A model generated the notes under the pieces. That model worked only from the letters and a program-made list of their open reading frames with translations, had not been told where the DNA came from and made no database searches. Shown here in pieces: positions 56,346 through 64,000 of a DNA stretch of 64,000 nucleotides; position 1 is the stretch's first letter; each line of letters begins with the position of its first letter. The translations under genes were made by a program, and so were the position numbers. This DNA is from Paulinella micropora. Lineage: Eukaryota; Cercozoa; Imbricatea; Euglyphida; Paulinellidae. The stretch covers positions 62,001 through 126,000 of the forward strand of contig WBZZ01002490.1 in NCBI GenBank assembly GCA_019918135.1, given 5' to 3'.

Positions 56346-56844
56346 CAAGGGGAAAGGGGGGGGGCGCCCGGCTTAGTCGAGGCGTTTCATATATTTTTTT
56401 GGTAGCTTCTGCGCTCTCTCCCTCCCCCCTTGCCCTTCCCTTGTTCCTTGAGCCCCCCCGGGCTCAGGGGGCTCAGGGGAAAGAAAGAAAAAGGGAGGGG
56501 AGGGGGGTGCCCCCCCCTGTGAGCTCCCAACAAAAGTTTATTTATTTTTGCTCTTTCTTTAAAGCCACAAATTTAACCTGGTCCGTGAGACAAGGCCCCC
56601 CGAGCCCCCCTCCCCCTTTTCTCCTCCAGTGTAAGACCGTCGAGCTTTAATTAAATTCAGCGTAATTTACGTTTTCTCTCTTCGTTCTCAGTGCCAAGTG
56701 TACGACTCTGTCGAGCTTTAATTCAGCGTAAATCGCACTTTCCTGGCGCCTCCCCGGCCTCTTCTCCTCTGCCTCTCTTAGTTCTTAATGCCAAGTGTAA
56801 GGCTTTGTCGAACTTTAATAACAAAAAGTTCATAGATTCTTGGC
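56346..56844. repeat. G-type element, GC hairpin and A-type ends
   Basis: GGCGTTTCATATATTTTTTT and the hairpin GAGCCCCCCCGGGCTCAGGG (56448-56478), then inverted A-type ends at 56635-56670, 56690-56735 and 56790-56820. Confidence 0.65.
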
Positions 56845-57525
56845 GCGCCCCTACCCCTAGTGATATAGCTGAAAAAAGGCAGTTCTACCAAAAAACCTGG
56901 AAGCACTGCCTTTTCCGGTCGTATCATAGCCGTGCCAAACTTAGCGCCAAATAAACGGGCCGCTCCGGTCTCTTTCCCCGGGGTTTTAGCGGTTGTTTTC
57001 CCGCGGAAAGAAACGCGCGCCAAAACTTTTTTTTGTTGCGCAAATGACAAGTTTGTTTTACCCCTCCCTCCTTCGAAGAGAGTAGGGAGCGGGAGGATAA
57101 GGGGGAGGGGGGAGAGAAGGGGGAGGGTGAGAAAAAGGGGAGCGGGGGGAAAAAGGGGGAAGGGAGGAGGAGGGGGGGGGGTTTTCCTCCCTCTTCCCTC
57201 TTTCTTGCCTCGTCCCTCTTTCTTCCCTCGTCCCTCTTTCTTTCTTCTCCCCTCTTCCCTTCGTTCCCCCTCCCCTTTTTCGAGCAGGAAGATTTTTCTT
57301 TTTCTCTTTCTTCTTTTCTTTGCACAAAACTTGTCGCCAAATTTGTGTATGTATGCGCCTGGAATGATATGACCAAAAAAGGGCAGTATTGTCAGAAAAG
57401 CCTGATAACGTTGCCTTTTTTTGCCATATCATATGCACAGACCGTCAAGCCGCCTTCGCTAAAAGCGCCATCAAGAAAGTACCAAAAAATCCGCCAGAAC
57501 TCGTTCAGCCGGAGTCTCATCCCCT
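56845..57525 (-). repeat. P-type dispersed block, copy 4 (inverted)
   Basis: Hairpins at 56861-56926 and 57365-57431; ends with CGTTCAGCCGGAGTCTC. The long T-run at about 57537-57559 follows. Confidence 0.75.
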
Positions 57526-57712
57526 GTGGGCTCCCAATTTTTTTTTTTTTTTTTTTTTGCTCTTTCTCTAAAGCCACAAATTTAACCCGGTTTGCTCCTC
57601 GGGAGGGTGTGTGATATGGTCAAATTTTGGGAGTGATATGGTCGTGCAAAACTTTGACAGTGAATCCCCAGAACGATCAGAGTCTGTAACTTCTGTAAAA
57701 CTTGGAAATTTC

Positions 57713-57742
57713 TACTCTCTCTCGCTCTCTCTCTCTCTCCTC
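57713..57742 (+). promoter_or_regulatory. CT-rich tract upstream of the gene at 57757
   Basis: CTCTCTCTCGCTCTCTCTCT, ending about 15 bases before the ATG at 57757. Confidence 0.35.
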
Positions 57743-57756
57743 CACCTCCTCCGCCG

Positions 57757-58332
57757 ATGTCACGTTGCGCAGTCTGCCATGAAAATCCAACAGAATGCCA
57801 AGCACAGGAAAAAAAATTCCAGTTGTACCTCGTCCAACTGCGGCAGATGCGTCACGAGTTCGTACATTCGAAACCGCCGAGCAAGCTGCGCCGCACGCCG
57901 CATTGGCCCGAGTGGCGCTGGCGGCTAGTACAAGAAGCTGCGTTGGGCACGGTGTGGTCCTGGTGCATTCCGGATTGGGTACAAACCAGCGTCTATTACC
58001 AACCTCTCGTGCCGAACAGCAGCCAGGCGGCCGCGGGGGACAGGACCATGACGCAAGCCGTACGTGCCCTGCTAACGTACCTCCGGGAGTTCCGGAGGCC
58101 AGAACGTCAAGCCCGTGAAGCCGAGAGCTTGGTGTCTCTCCTAGAGCAACACCCCTGGTCTCCCACCGTCGAAGAGCAGGAGCATCTATGGCAGGCACTA
58201 AGCCTGTGCCCTTGTACACCGTGCTCGCAGCATTCCAGCAGGCACTATACCAGGCCCTGCAGTCCAGCCAGGACTGGGACACGAATATGGTGGTGCAGAG
58301 TTTGGTGCGCTCGGCAGGCAGCTTCGGCTTGA
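57757..58332 (+). CDS. Unknown protein, 5' part of a possibly spliced or damaged gene
   Basis: ATG 57757 opens MSRCAVCHENPTECQAQEKK (C-x2-C-H) and a well-formed body (HWPEWRWRLVQEAALGTVWS, CIPDWVQTSVYYQPLVPNS, MTQAVRALLTYLREFRRPER). After about residue 148 the frame loses protein character, while the overlapping frame from 58188 gains it. The two together look like one former gene with an intron or a frame change, or like overlapping genes. No family recognised. Confidence 0.5.
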   Translation: MSRCAVCHENPTECQAQEKKFQLYLVQLRQMRHEFVHSKPPSKLRRTPHWPEWRWRLVQEAALGTVWSWCIPDWVQTSVYYQPLVPNSSQAAAGDRTMTQAVRALLTYLREFRRPERQAREAESLVSLLEQHPWSPTVEEQEHLWQALSLCPCTPCSQHSSRHYTRPCSPARTGTRIWWCRVWCARQAASA

Positions 58333-58779
58333 CAGGAGTGGTCTACCGAAGGCCAGACTTGTATGTGCCCGCCGCGGGGCTGCAGAAGCACCCGCGCCTC
58401 TATGAAATGCTGGTCGGGGTGTACCACCGACGCGTGCGGGATGCACCGCCCGTGCTAGACGCCAAGCTGCCCCAGCCCCCGCCGCGCTGGCCCGTGGCGG
58501 CCGCCGCCAAGATCTGTGGTTTGTCAGACGCATCCCTCATCCCTGGCTGCTGTTGGTGGCTTTCATGTGGCAGGCCCTGATCATGTGCCCTCGAGCCTGG
58601 GCCGACTTAAAGCCTGCCGGGAGCACTGTGGCCAGGCCTGCCCACGCAGGGCTTTTCCAGCCATTGCAGGCGGCGCACTGTCATCCGCGGGGCCATTGTT
58701 CCGGCTATATGCAGACAGGTTGCAGCCTGGCGTCAAGCCATCTCTTCCGGCCAGGGAGAACGAGGAAGACATGTTCTAG
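58188..58779 (+). CDS. Unknown protein, 3' part, with a candidate short intron
   Basis: ATG 58188 opens MAGTKPVPLYTVLAAFQQAL, QDWDTNMVVQSLVRSAGSFG, LTGVVYRRPDLYVPAAGLQK and LYEMLVGVYHRRVRD. Unspliced it ends at 58580. A GT-AG interval of 58 bases (about 58516-58573, GATCT/GTGGTT ... GTGGCAG/GCC) joins it in phase to a downstream reading (CREHCGQACPRRAFPAIAGG, PLFRLYADRLQPGV) ending at 58779. Family unknown; the exon model is inference. Confidence 0.45.
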
Positions 58780-58899
58780 CGTACGACTTTGTTGAGTTCT
58801 TATTTTTAAAAAAGTCAGAAAAGGCAATACCACAGATCGGATTGAAGTGTAAGGCTTTGTCGACCTTTAATAACAAAAAATTCATAGATTCTTGATCTA
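58780..58899. other. Short spacer
   Basis: A/T-rich spacer with an A-type-like end (AGTGTAAGGCTTTGTCGACC, 58844). Nothing else seen. Confidence 0.4.
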
Positions 58900-59610
58900 G
58901 CTGAATAACTTAGCGCCAAATGAACGGGCCGCTCCGGTCTCTTTCTCCGGGGTTTTTGCGGTCGTTTTCCCGCGGAAAAAAACGCGCGCCAGAATTTTTT
59001 TTGCTTGCGCAAAATGACAAGTCCTGCGCACTCCCTCCCCCTTAGGAGGGAGGAGGGAGCGGGAAGATAAAGGGGAGGGGGGGGGGAGAGGAGGGAGCGG
59101 GAAGATAAAAGGAAGGGGGGGGGGGGGAGAAGAGGGAGGGGGAAGATAAAAGGGGAGAGGGGGGAGAAAGGGGGAAGGGAAGAGAACGGGGGCGCCCCTC
59201 TCTCTCCCCCCCCCCCCTCCCTCTCTCTTCCCCTTTAAATAAACGACAGGGAGGAGGGAGGAGGGGAGGGTTTTCCTCCCTCTTCCCTCTTTCGTCCCTC
59301 TCCCCTCTTTCGTCCCTCTCCCCTCTTTCTTCCCTCTCCCCTCTTCCCTTCGTTCCCCCTCCCCTTTTTTTCGAGCAGGAAAATTTTTCTCTTTCTCTTT
59401 CTTCTTTTTTTTGCACAAAACTTGTCGCCAAATTTGCGTATGTGTACGTCTGGAATGATATGGCCAAAAAAGGCAGTATTGCCAGAAAAGCCTGAGAACG
59501 CTGCCTTTTTCGGCCATATCATATGCACAGACCGTCAAGCCGCAATATTTTGCGCCATCAAGAAAGTACCAAAAAATCCGCCAGAACTCGTTCAGCCGGA
59601 GTCTCGACAA
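58900..59610 (-). repeat. P-type dispersed block, copy 5 (inverted)
   Basis: The right-hand hairpin is mostly absent; the left one lies at 59456-59521. The purine tract in the middle is expanded, with three near repeats of GGAGGGAGCGGGAAGATAAA. Confidence 0.75.
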
Positions 59611-59984
59611 GGGGAAAGGGGGGGGGGGGCGCCCGGCTTAGTCGAGTCGTTTCATTTTTTTTTGGTAGCTTCTGCGCTCTCTCCCACCCCCTTGCCCTTC
59701 CCCTGTTCTTTGAGCCCCCCGGGCTCAGGGGGCTCAGGGGAAAGAAAGAAAAAGGGGGGGAAGGGGGGGGCGCCCCCCCCCCTCCTGTCCTAGTTCAGTG
59801 CTCAAACTAAAACTTTGTCAAGAATTTCTTTATTGTTTGTACACCGGCGAAGCGCGCCCTTGCCTTCCCCTTTTTTGGTTCCAGTGTAAGACCGTCGAGC
59901 TTTAATTCAGTGTATTTTTTCGCACTTTCTTAAAGCGCCCCCACCCCTCCCTCTGTCCTGTCCTGCTCCTCGGGAGGGTGTGAT
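59611..59984. repeat. G/C palindromes, G-type element and hairpin
   Basis: G-run/CGCCCGGCTTAG, the hairpin GAGCCCCCCGGGCTCAGGGG (59710-59738), a G/C palindrome (59757-59782), ACACCGGCGAAGCGCGCC and an inverted A-type end (59885-59925). Confidence 0.6.
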
Positions 59985-60530
59985 ATGGTCAAATTTTGGG
60001 AGTGATATAGTCGTGCCAAACTTAGCGCCAAATGAACGGGCTGCTCCGGTCTCTTTCCTCAAAGTAACATATGTTTTCCCGCGGAAAAAAACGCGCGCCA
60101 ATTCTTTTTTTTGTTGCGCAAATGACAAGTCCTGCGCAATCCCTCCCCCTTCGGAGGGAAGAGGGAGCGGGAAGATAAGGGGGAAGGGGGAAAATAGGGG
60201 GAAGGGAAGAGAACGGGGGCGCCCCTCTCTCCCCTCTTCCCTCTCCCTTCCTTCTCTTCTCTTCCCTTCGTTCCCCCTCCCCTTTTTTCGAGCAGGAAGA
60301 TTTTTCTCTTTCTCTTTCTTCTTTTTTCTTTGCACCAAACTTGTCGCCAAATTTGCGTATGTGTGCGTCTGGAATGATATGGCCGAAAAAGGCAATATTG
60401 CCACAAAGCCCGGGGAACGCTGCCTTTTTCGGCCATATCATATGCACAGGCCGTCAAGCCGCAATGTTTTGCGCCATAAAGTACCAAAAAATCCGCCAGA
60501 ACTCGTTCAGCCGGAGTCTCGACAAGGGGG
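59985..60530 (-). repeat. P-type dispersed block, copy 6 (inverted)
   Basis: Starts at GTGATATAGTCGTGCCAAAC and ends with the hairpin at 60375-60440 and CGTTCAGCCGGAGTCTCGAC. Confidence 0.75.
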
Positions 60531-60782
60531 CTCAGGGGGGAGAAAGAAAAAAAGGGGGGTAGGGGGGGGGGACGCCCCCCCCCCCATGTGGACTCTCAAA
60601 AAAAATTTATTTATTTTTGCTCTTTTTCTAAAGCCACAAATTAAACCTGGTCCGTGGAGCAAGGCCTCTCCCCTTTGTTTTGGTTTCAGTGTAAGACCGT
60701 CGAGCTTTAATTAAATTCAGCGTAATTTACGTTTTCTTGGCGCCCCCCTCCCCTTCCTGCGGGCCTTACTTGGTGCAACCGA
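60531..60782. repeat. G/C palindrome and inverted A-type end
   Basis: G-run/C-run (60555-60590), AAAGCCACAAATTAAACCTG (also near 46895, 56560 and 57575), inverted A-type end (60690-60735). Confidence 0.55.
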
Positions 60783-61420
60783 ATGTCAGTGCGTTGGCCC
60801 CGCCTTTGTGCAGACTGGTCCTTACTGCTGTTGCTAGTAGCTCAGCAGGCTTATGTCTACTCGGAATGTGTCTTGCCCTGCCCTCAAGGCACCAGGTCGC
60901 GTTGTTCCAACCCTGACCTACCTCTGGAGTTCTGCGCGAGGGGCTCTGCGTATCTTGACAGTTCAGTTCAGCTTGCCTCTGTGAAGTGAAGGAGTTTGGT
61001 TCCTTCCCCTTTCCCCAAGGCTCTCCTAGTATTTGGTATGCCGTCAGGCTCGAGCCCGGGCAGCGCGTGGAGAATCGTGTTATAATCCCGAGCGGTTGCG
61101 AGGCGATAGTTACCATGTTCGTTAAGGAAAGCTTAGGTGGTGGCGAGATGGGCCTGTGTGCAGACAGCCTGCCGAGAACGTGGCCCGCAGCGCGACGTGG
61201 TCCTCAGGCACTTGTGGGCGGTGCCCTGCCCGGGCCGAGTTTAGGCGCCTCGGATGATCTACTCGGAAAGCTAGCTCGTTTCCAGGGCTTGCGGGCTTGG
61301 ACGGCCTGCAACGGCTACAACTCGGTGATTTCACCATAACCAACGCCACACTCGCCGAGCTCAAGCACTGCTCCAGTTGCGCACCAGCTCAAGATCTTTT
61401 TAATAAGGGGTTGCAAGTAC
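60783..61420 (+). pseudogene. Remnant of a secreted LRR-type protein gene
   Basis: ATG 60783 gives a signal peptide (LLLLLVAQQAYVYS) followed by Cys-rich sequence (ECVLPCPQGTRSRC). Further protein-like stretches lie in other frames: IWYAVRLEPGQRVENRVIIP, SGCEAIVTMFVKESLGG, and an LRR-like LQRLQLGDFTITNATLAELK. About two or three breaks or unrecognised introns separate them. It was probably a secreted protein ending in LRRs. It lies tail to tail with the second surface-protein copy. Confidence 0.45.
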
Positions 61421-61610
61421 ACGTGTCCGCGCCGCCCGGGTCATAGGTTTGTAAAAGCGTGATATGGTCGATAAAGGCAAAAACCAGCTAATTTTCGTTT
61501 TACACAAAAGACAAACCCCGACCGCCGTCAATCGTGTGCCGATCAATTACGCGCGTTTTTGCCCTGCGTAAAAAAGAAGTTTGTGTTCGTGTCGGTTGGC
61601 GCAGTACGTG
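61421..61610. repeat. Module H copy
   Basis: CATAGGTTTGTAAAAGCGTG and GTCGATAAAGGCAAAAACCA, as at 4925 and 16010. The remaining bases are unremarkable. Confidence 0.55.
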
Positions 61611-61778
61611 TTAGTGACTTTTAGGGGACACTATGCGCAGCTTGACTGTGCCCTGATACCAGTTCAAACAGTCTCGGCAGAGCCCCGTCGTGAGCATATC
61701 CCTGTTTACGCAGGTCGCGCACGGATGCCCGAACCCGTTACAATTAGGACAAGGTGAAGGGCTCCCACACACCCCGCC
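61611..61778 (-). CDS. Cys-rich zinc-ribbon-like reading without ATG (55 codons)
   Basis: The minus strand reads CPNCNGFGHPCATCVNRDML then CRDCLNWYQGTVKLRI: C-x2-C, H-x-C-x2-C and C-x2-C, enough ligands for two zinc ions. No start codon; the frame begins just downstream of the surface-protein copy. It may be an exon, the tail of a broken gene, or a downstream domain of the surface gene. The first surface copy is likewise followed by a zinc-finger reading. Confidence 0.4.
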   Translation of the reverse strand, partial: GGVCGSPSPCPNCNGFGHPCATCVNRDMLTTGLCRDCLNWYQGTVKLRIVSPKSH

Positions 61779-61792
61779 TCAAGTCCAGCTGC

Positions 61793-64000
61793 TCAGGGTC
61801 GGGTCGGGGTTTGCGATGGCGAGGGGGTTGGCGTGACGGAAATCGTCGGCGTCGTCGTCACGGAAATTGTTGGCGTCGGCGACACTGGGATACATACCGG
61901 CGCGTCCAGTGTGATCCTGATGTCGCCAAAACGCACTTTTGATTCACACGTCGCACCAGGGATATAGACCCAGTTTTTGCTAAAAACAAAGCGGTACGCG
62001 TTGTATGCTGCATTTAGGGTCAGGCTTAGAGTCTGCTGCTGCCCCGCGGTCCAGCTCGTCCAGCTTCCGCCCGTTGCCAGGAAGGTCCAGCTGTTGCCAC
62101 CGTTAATCGAGCCGAGGACATGTACCTTATCAACGGCCGAGATCTCCGTACAACCACCTAAGGCCGAGCAGCCTCTAGTACCAGAAGCAACAGTTTGCTG
62201 AGTAGCAACGATCCCGACCGACCACAGCTTTGCGGGGACTTTGTCCGACTTGGTTATTTGCACGTAATCGCCTATATAAGTTAGCGTCGAGGGGTTTCCA
62301 AGCGCTATACTTGAGGGGTTTCCAAGCGCTATACTTGAGCAGAGGTTGCTCGTTTTTGTGGTAGCGTATAGTGCAGAGTTTGAGCTCCAAGAAGTAAGGT
62401 GGTTGCCGTCCGTGACGTCGCTGGCGCTGCCTGCACTGGCGCTGCTGACGCTGACGGTCCAGCCAACAAGTTAGCGGGCGAGATCAGTTGGCTCTGGTTG
62501 ACGTAGCCGGAGTTGCACGTGCAGTAGAAGGAGCCATACGTGTTGGTGCAGACGCCGTTGGCCGTGCAGCCGCCGTTGTTGGCGAGGAGGGCGCACTCGT
62601 TGACGTCGGGCGACGCGGATGGCGTCACGGACGGTGTCACGGAAATGGTTGGCGTCACGGATTGCGTCACGGAGATGGTCGGCGTCACGGACTGCGTCAC
62701 GGAGATGGTCGGCGTCACGGACTGCGTGCTAGACGACGATGCCGAGCTAGACAAAGACACGGAACTAGACGGAGACGCCGAGCTTGACAGGGACGTTGAG
62801 CTAGAGGGGGGCGCCGAGAGACTGGCTGAAGGGGTCGGGCTGCTCGTGGGCGTCCGGCTGGCGGTGTTGCTATCACTAACGCCAAGACTTCTGCTCGCTC
62901 TTGCCGACGGGCTCTGCGTGGCCGTCACGGACGCGCTTACCGACAACGTCGCGCCCGGCGAGGCCGTGGCTGTGATCGTAGGGGTCGGGCTGCTCGTGGC
63001 TGTCATGGGCGCGCTCTCCGGCGTCGTCGTCGCCGTCGCGCTCGGTGAGGTCGAGGCTGGCGGCGGTGGCGTCGCTGTGATCGTAGGGGTCGGGCTGCTC
63101 GTTAGCGTCTGGCTGGCGGTGTTGCTATCGCTAGCGCTTAGACTCTTGCTCGCGCTCGCCAACGGGCTGCTCGTGGCCGTCATGGACGCGCTCTCCGCCG
63201 TCGTCGTCGCGCTCGGTGAGGCCGAGGGCCCCTCTCTGCACTTGCTGGGCAGCGCGGCTTCTTGAAGCCTTGGGCCGCCTGCTCTTAAGCTTGCACAGGT
63301 TTGCTCATCGCCAAAAGCTTCTAGGTAGGACCAAGCACTCAGGTTGCCGGCGAAGCTGGTCGCCCCCCGGAAAATATTCTGAACCGAAGCGTCGGCTGGC
63401 AAAGGCCAGCTGCCGATCTCGCAGGTGAAACTCTCTGCCTGGTCAAACATAGAGTTCAGGTTTCTTAGATTCCGGGGGCGCCAAGCGCTGAGATCCGCGC
63501 GGAAGCTGCGCGCGCCTGCGAACAAGTAGCTAGCGTCTTGTAGCCGGCCTACGTCCCAGTCCAACACGACGGGGCCCACCAGCGCGCCCGCGCCCCTGAA
63601 AGCTCCGCTAGCATTAAGCAACGAAGACGTATTCAGGGCGCCCAGCCCCGGGATAGCAGACGCGCCGGTCCCCGCAAAGGTCAGCGCCAAGCTCTGGACG
63701 CGCGACGTGTCCCAGCTACTGACGTCGGGCTCTAGCTGGGGCGACCAAGCCAGCATGCCCGTCAGGTCCTCTGCGTCGCGGGCGCGCAGTCCCGCCAGGC
63801 GCAGCTTGGCCTGCCCCAGCTCGGCGAAGGAATAGCTCCAGTTGCGCACCAGCTCGGCGCCCTCCAGCCACGCCAAAGATGGCAGCGACATCAGGCCCTG
63901 CGCCCGGTAGAAGTGGTAGCCACCGTTGATCGCCGGCCGCAAACCTCCCCACCGCTCGATGCCCAGCAGCTGCGAGGCGTTTCCGTTGCGTTCGTGCCAG
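61793..64000 (-). pseudogene. Second copy of the DUF285/EGF/discoidin-like surface protein, damaged, continues past the window
   Basis: The reading enters from the right edge with WHERNGNASQLLGIERWGG, matching residue about 119 of the first copy, and follows it closely through the DUF285 repeats, S/T-rich stalk and EGF module (DVNECALLANNGGCTANGVC). The stalk differs by rearranged repeats (for example TISVTQSVTP). The discoidin-like part is in another frame, so the copy carries about one break. At its end it extends beyond the first copy with a TPTISVTTTP / PSPSQTPTRP tail. The two copies are about 21 kb apart, same strand, and very similar, so the duplication is fairly recent. Confidence 0.85.

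Noticed and set aside
1-64000. A giant-virus assignment based on hallmark genes
   Set aside because: No major capsid, B-family polymerase, packaging ATPase, late transcription factor or topoisomerase is visible; the mix of families alone cannot separate a large virus from a protist genome.

Overview
The window looks like DNA expressed in a eukaryotic nucleus: either a protist nuclear genome or a large dsDNA virus that is transcribed in the nucleus. Evidence for this is AATAAA signals at gene ends, two or three credible short GT-AG introns, SV40-type nuclear localisation signals at the ends of many proteins, and eukaryotic families (Kelch, AMN1-like LRR, C2H2 fingers, NADAR, cyclin fold, BspA/EGF surface proteins, an H3-like tail). 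Many long intronless genes have no family I recognise, which also fits a giant virus. No capsid, DNA polymerase, packaging ATPase, rRNA or tRNA gene is visible, so I cannot decide between the two.

Layout. 1-6.4 kb: two paralogous coiled-coil/Kelch genes on the minus strand flank an apparently degraded NADAR gene and a 910-residue HNH protein. 6.4-12.9 kb: repeat mosaic with gene relics and two composite blocks carrying 18-bp minisatellites. 12.9-17.8 kb: a small membrane protein, a gene whose N-terminus matches the histone H3 tail in register, and two unknown genes. 17.8-21.7 kb: repeats with ATG-less coding fragments and an LRR remnant. 21.8-28 kb: three consecutive plus-strand genes, the middle one (1049 residues) ending in a cyclin fold. 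28.4-31.8 kb: minus-strand unknown protein, LRR protein, a headless fragment and a second small HNH protein. 32-35.1 kb: small genes around a 13-bp tandem array. 35.7-41.7 kb: minus-strand genes including a triple PD-(D/E)XK-like protein and a large secreted DUF285/EGF/discoidin-like protein followed by C2H2 fingers. 41.8-61.4 kb: mostly repeats, with a coiled-coil gene, a small membrane protein and two damaged genes. 61.6-64 kb: a second, damaged copy of the surface protein running off the window, again followed by a small Cys-rich reading.

About half of the window is a mosaic of short repeats: an element whose ends carry an ATTAAA motif, palindromic hairpins inside a 550-700 bp dispersed block, a 200-300 bp terminal-inverted-repeat element, GC hairpins and G-run/C-run palindromes. 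Pieces of resident genes are embedded in this mosaic in several copies, as if non-autonomous elements capture and copy gene fragments.

Taken together the genes suggest proteins acting on the nucleus (NLS-bearing Kelch, LRR, HNH, cyclin-fold and NADAR proteins, and an H3-tail mimic) plus secreted adhesion-type proteins. This functional picture is inference; the domain matches were read by eye.
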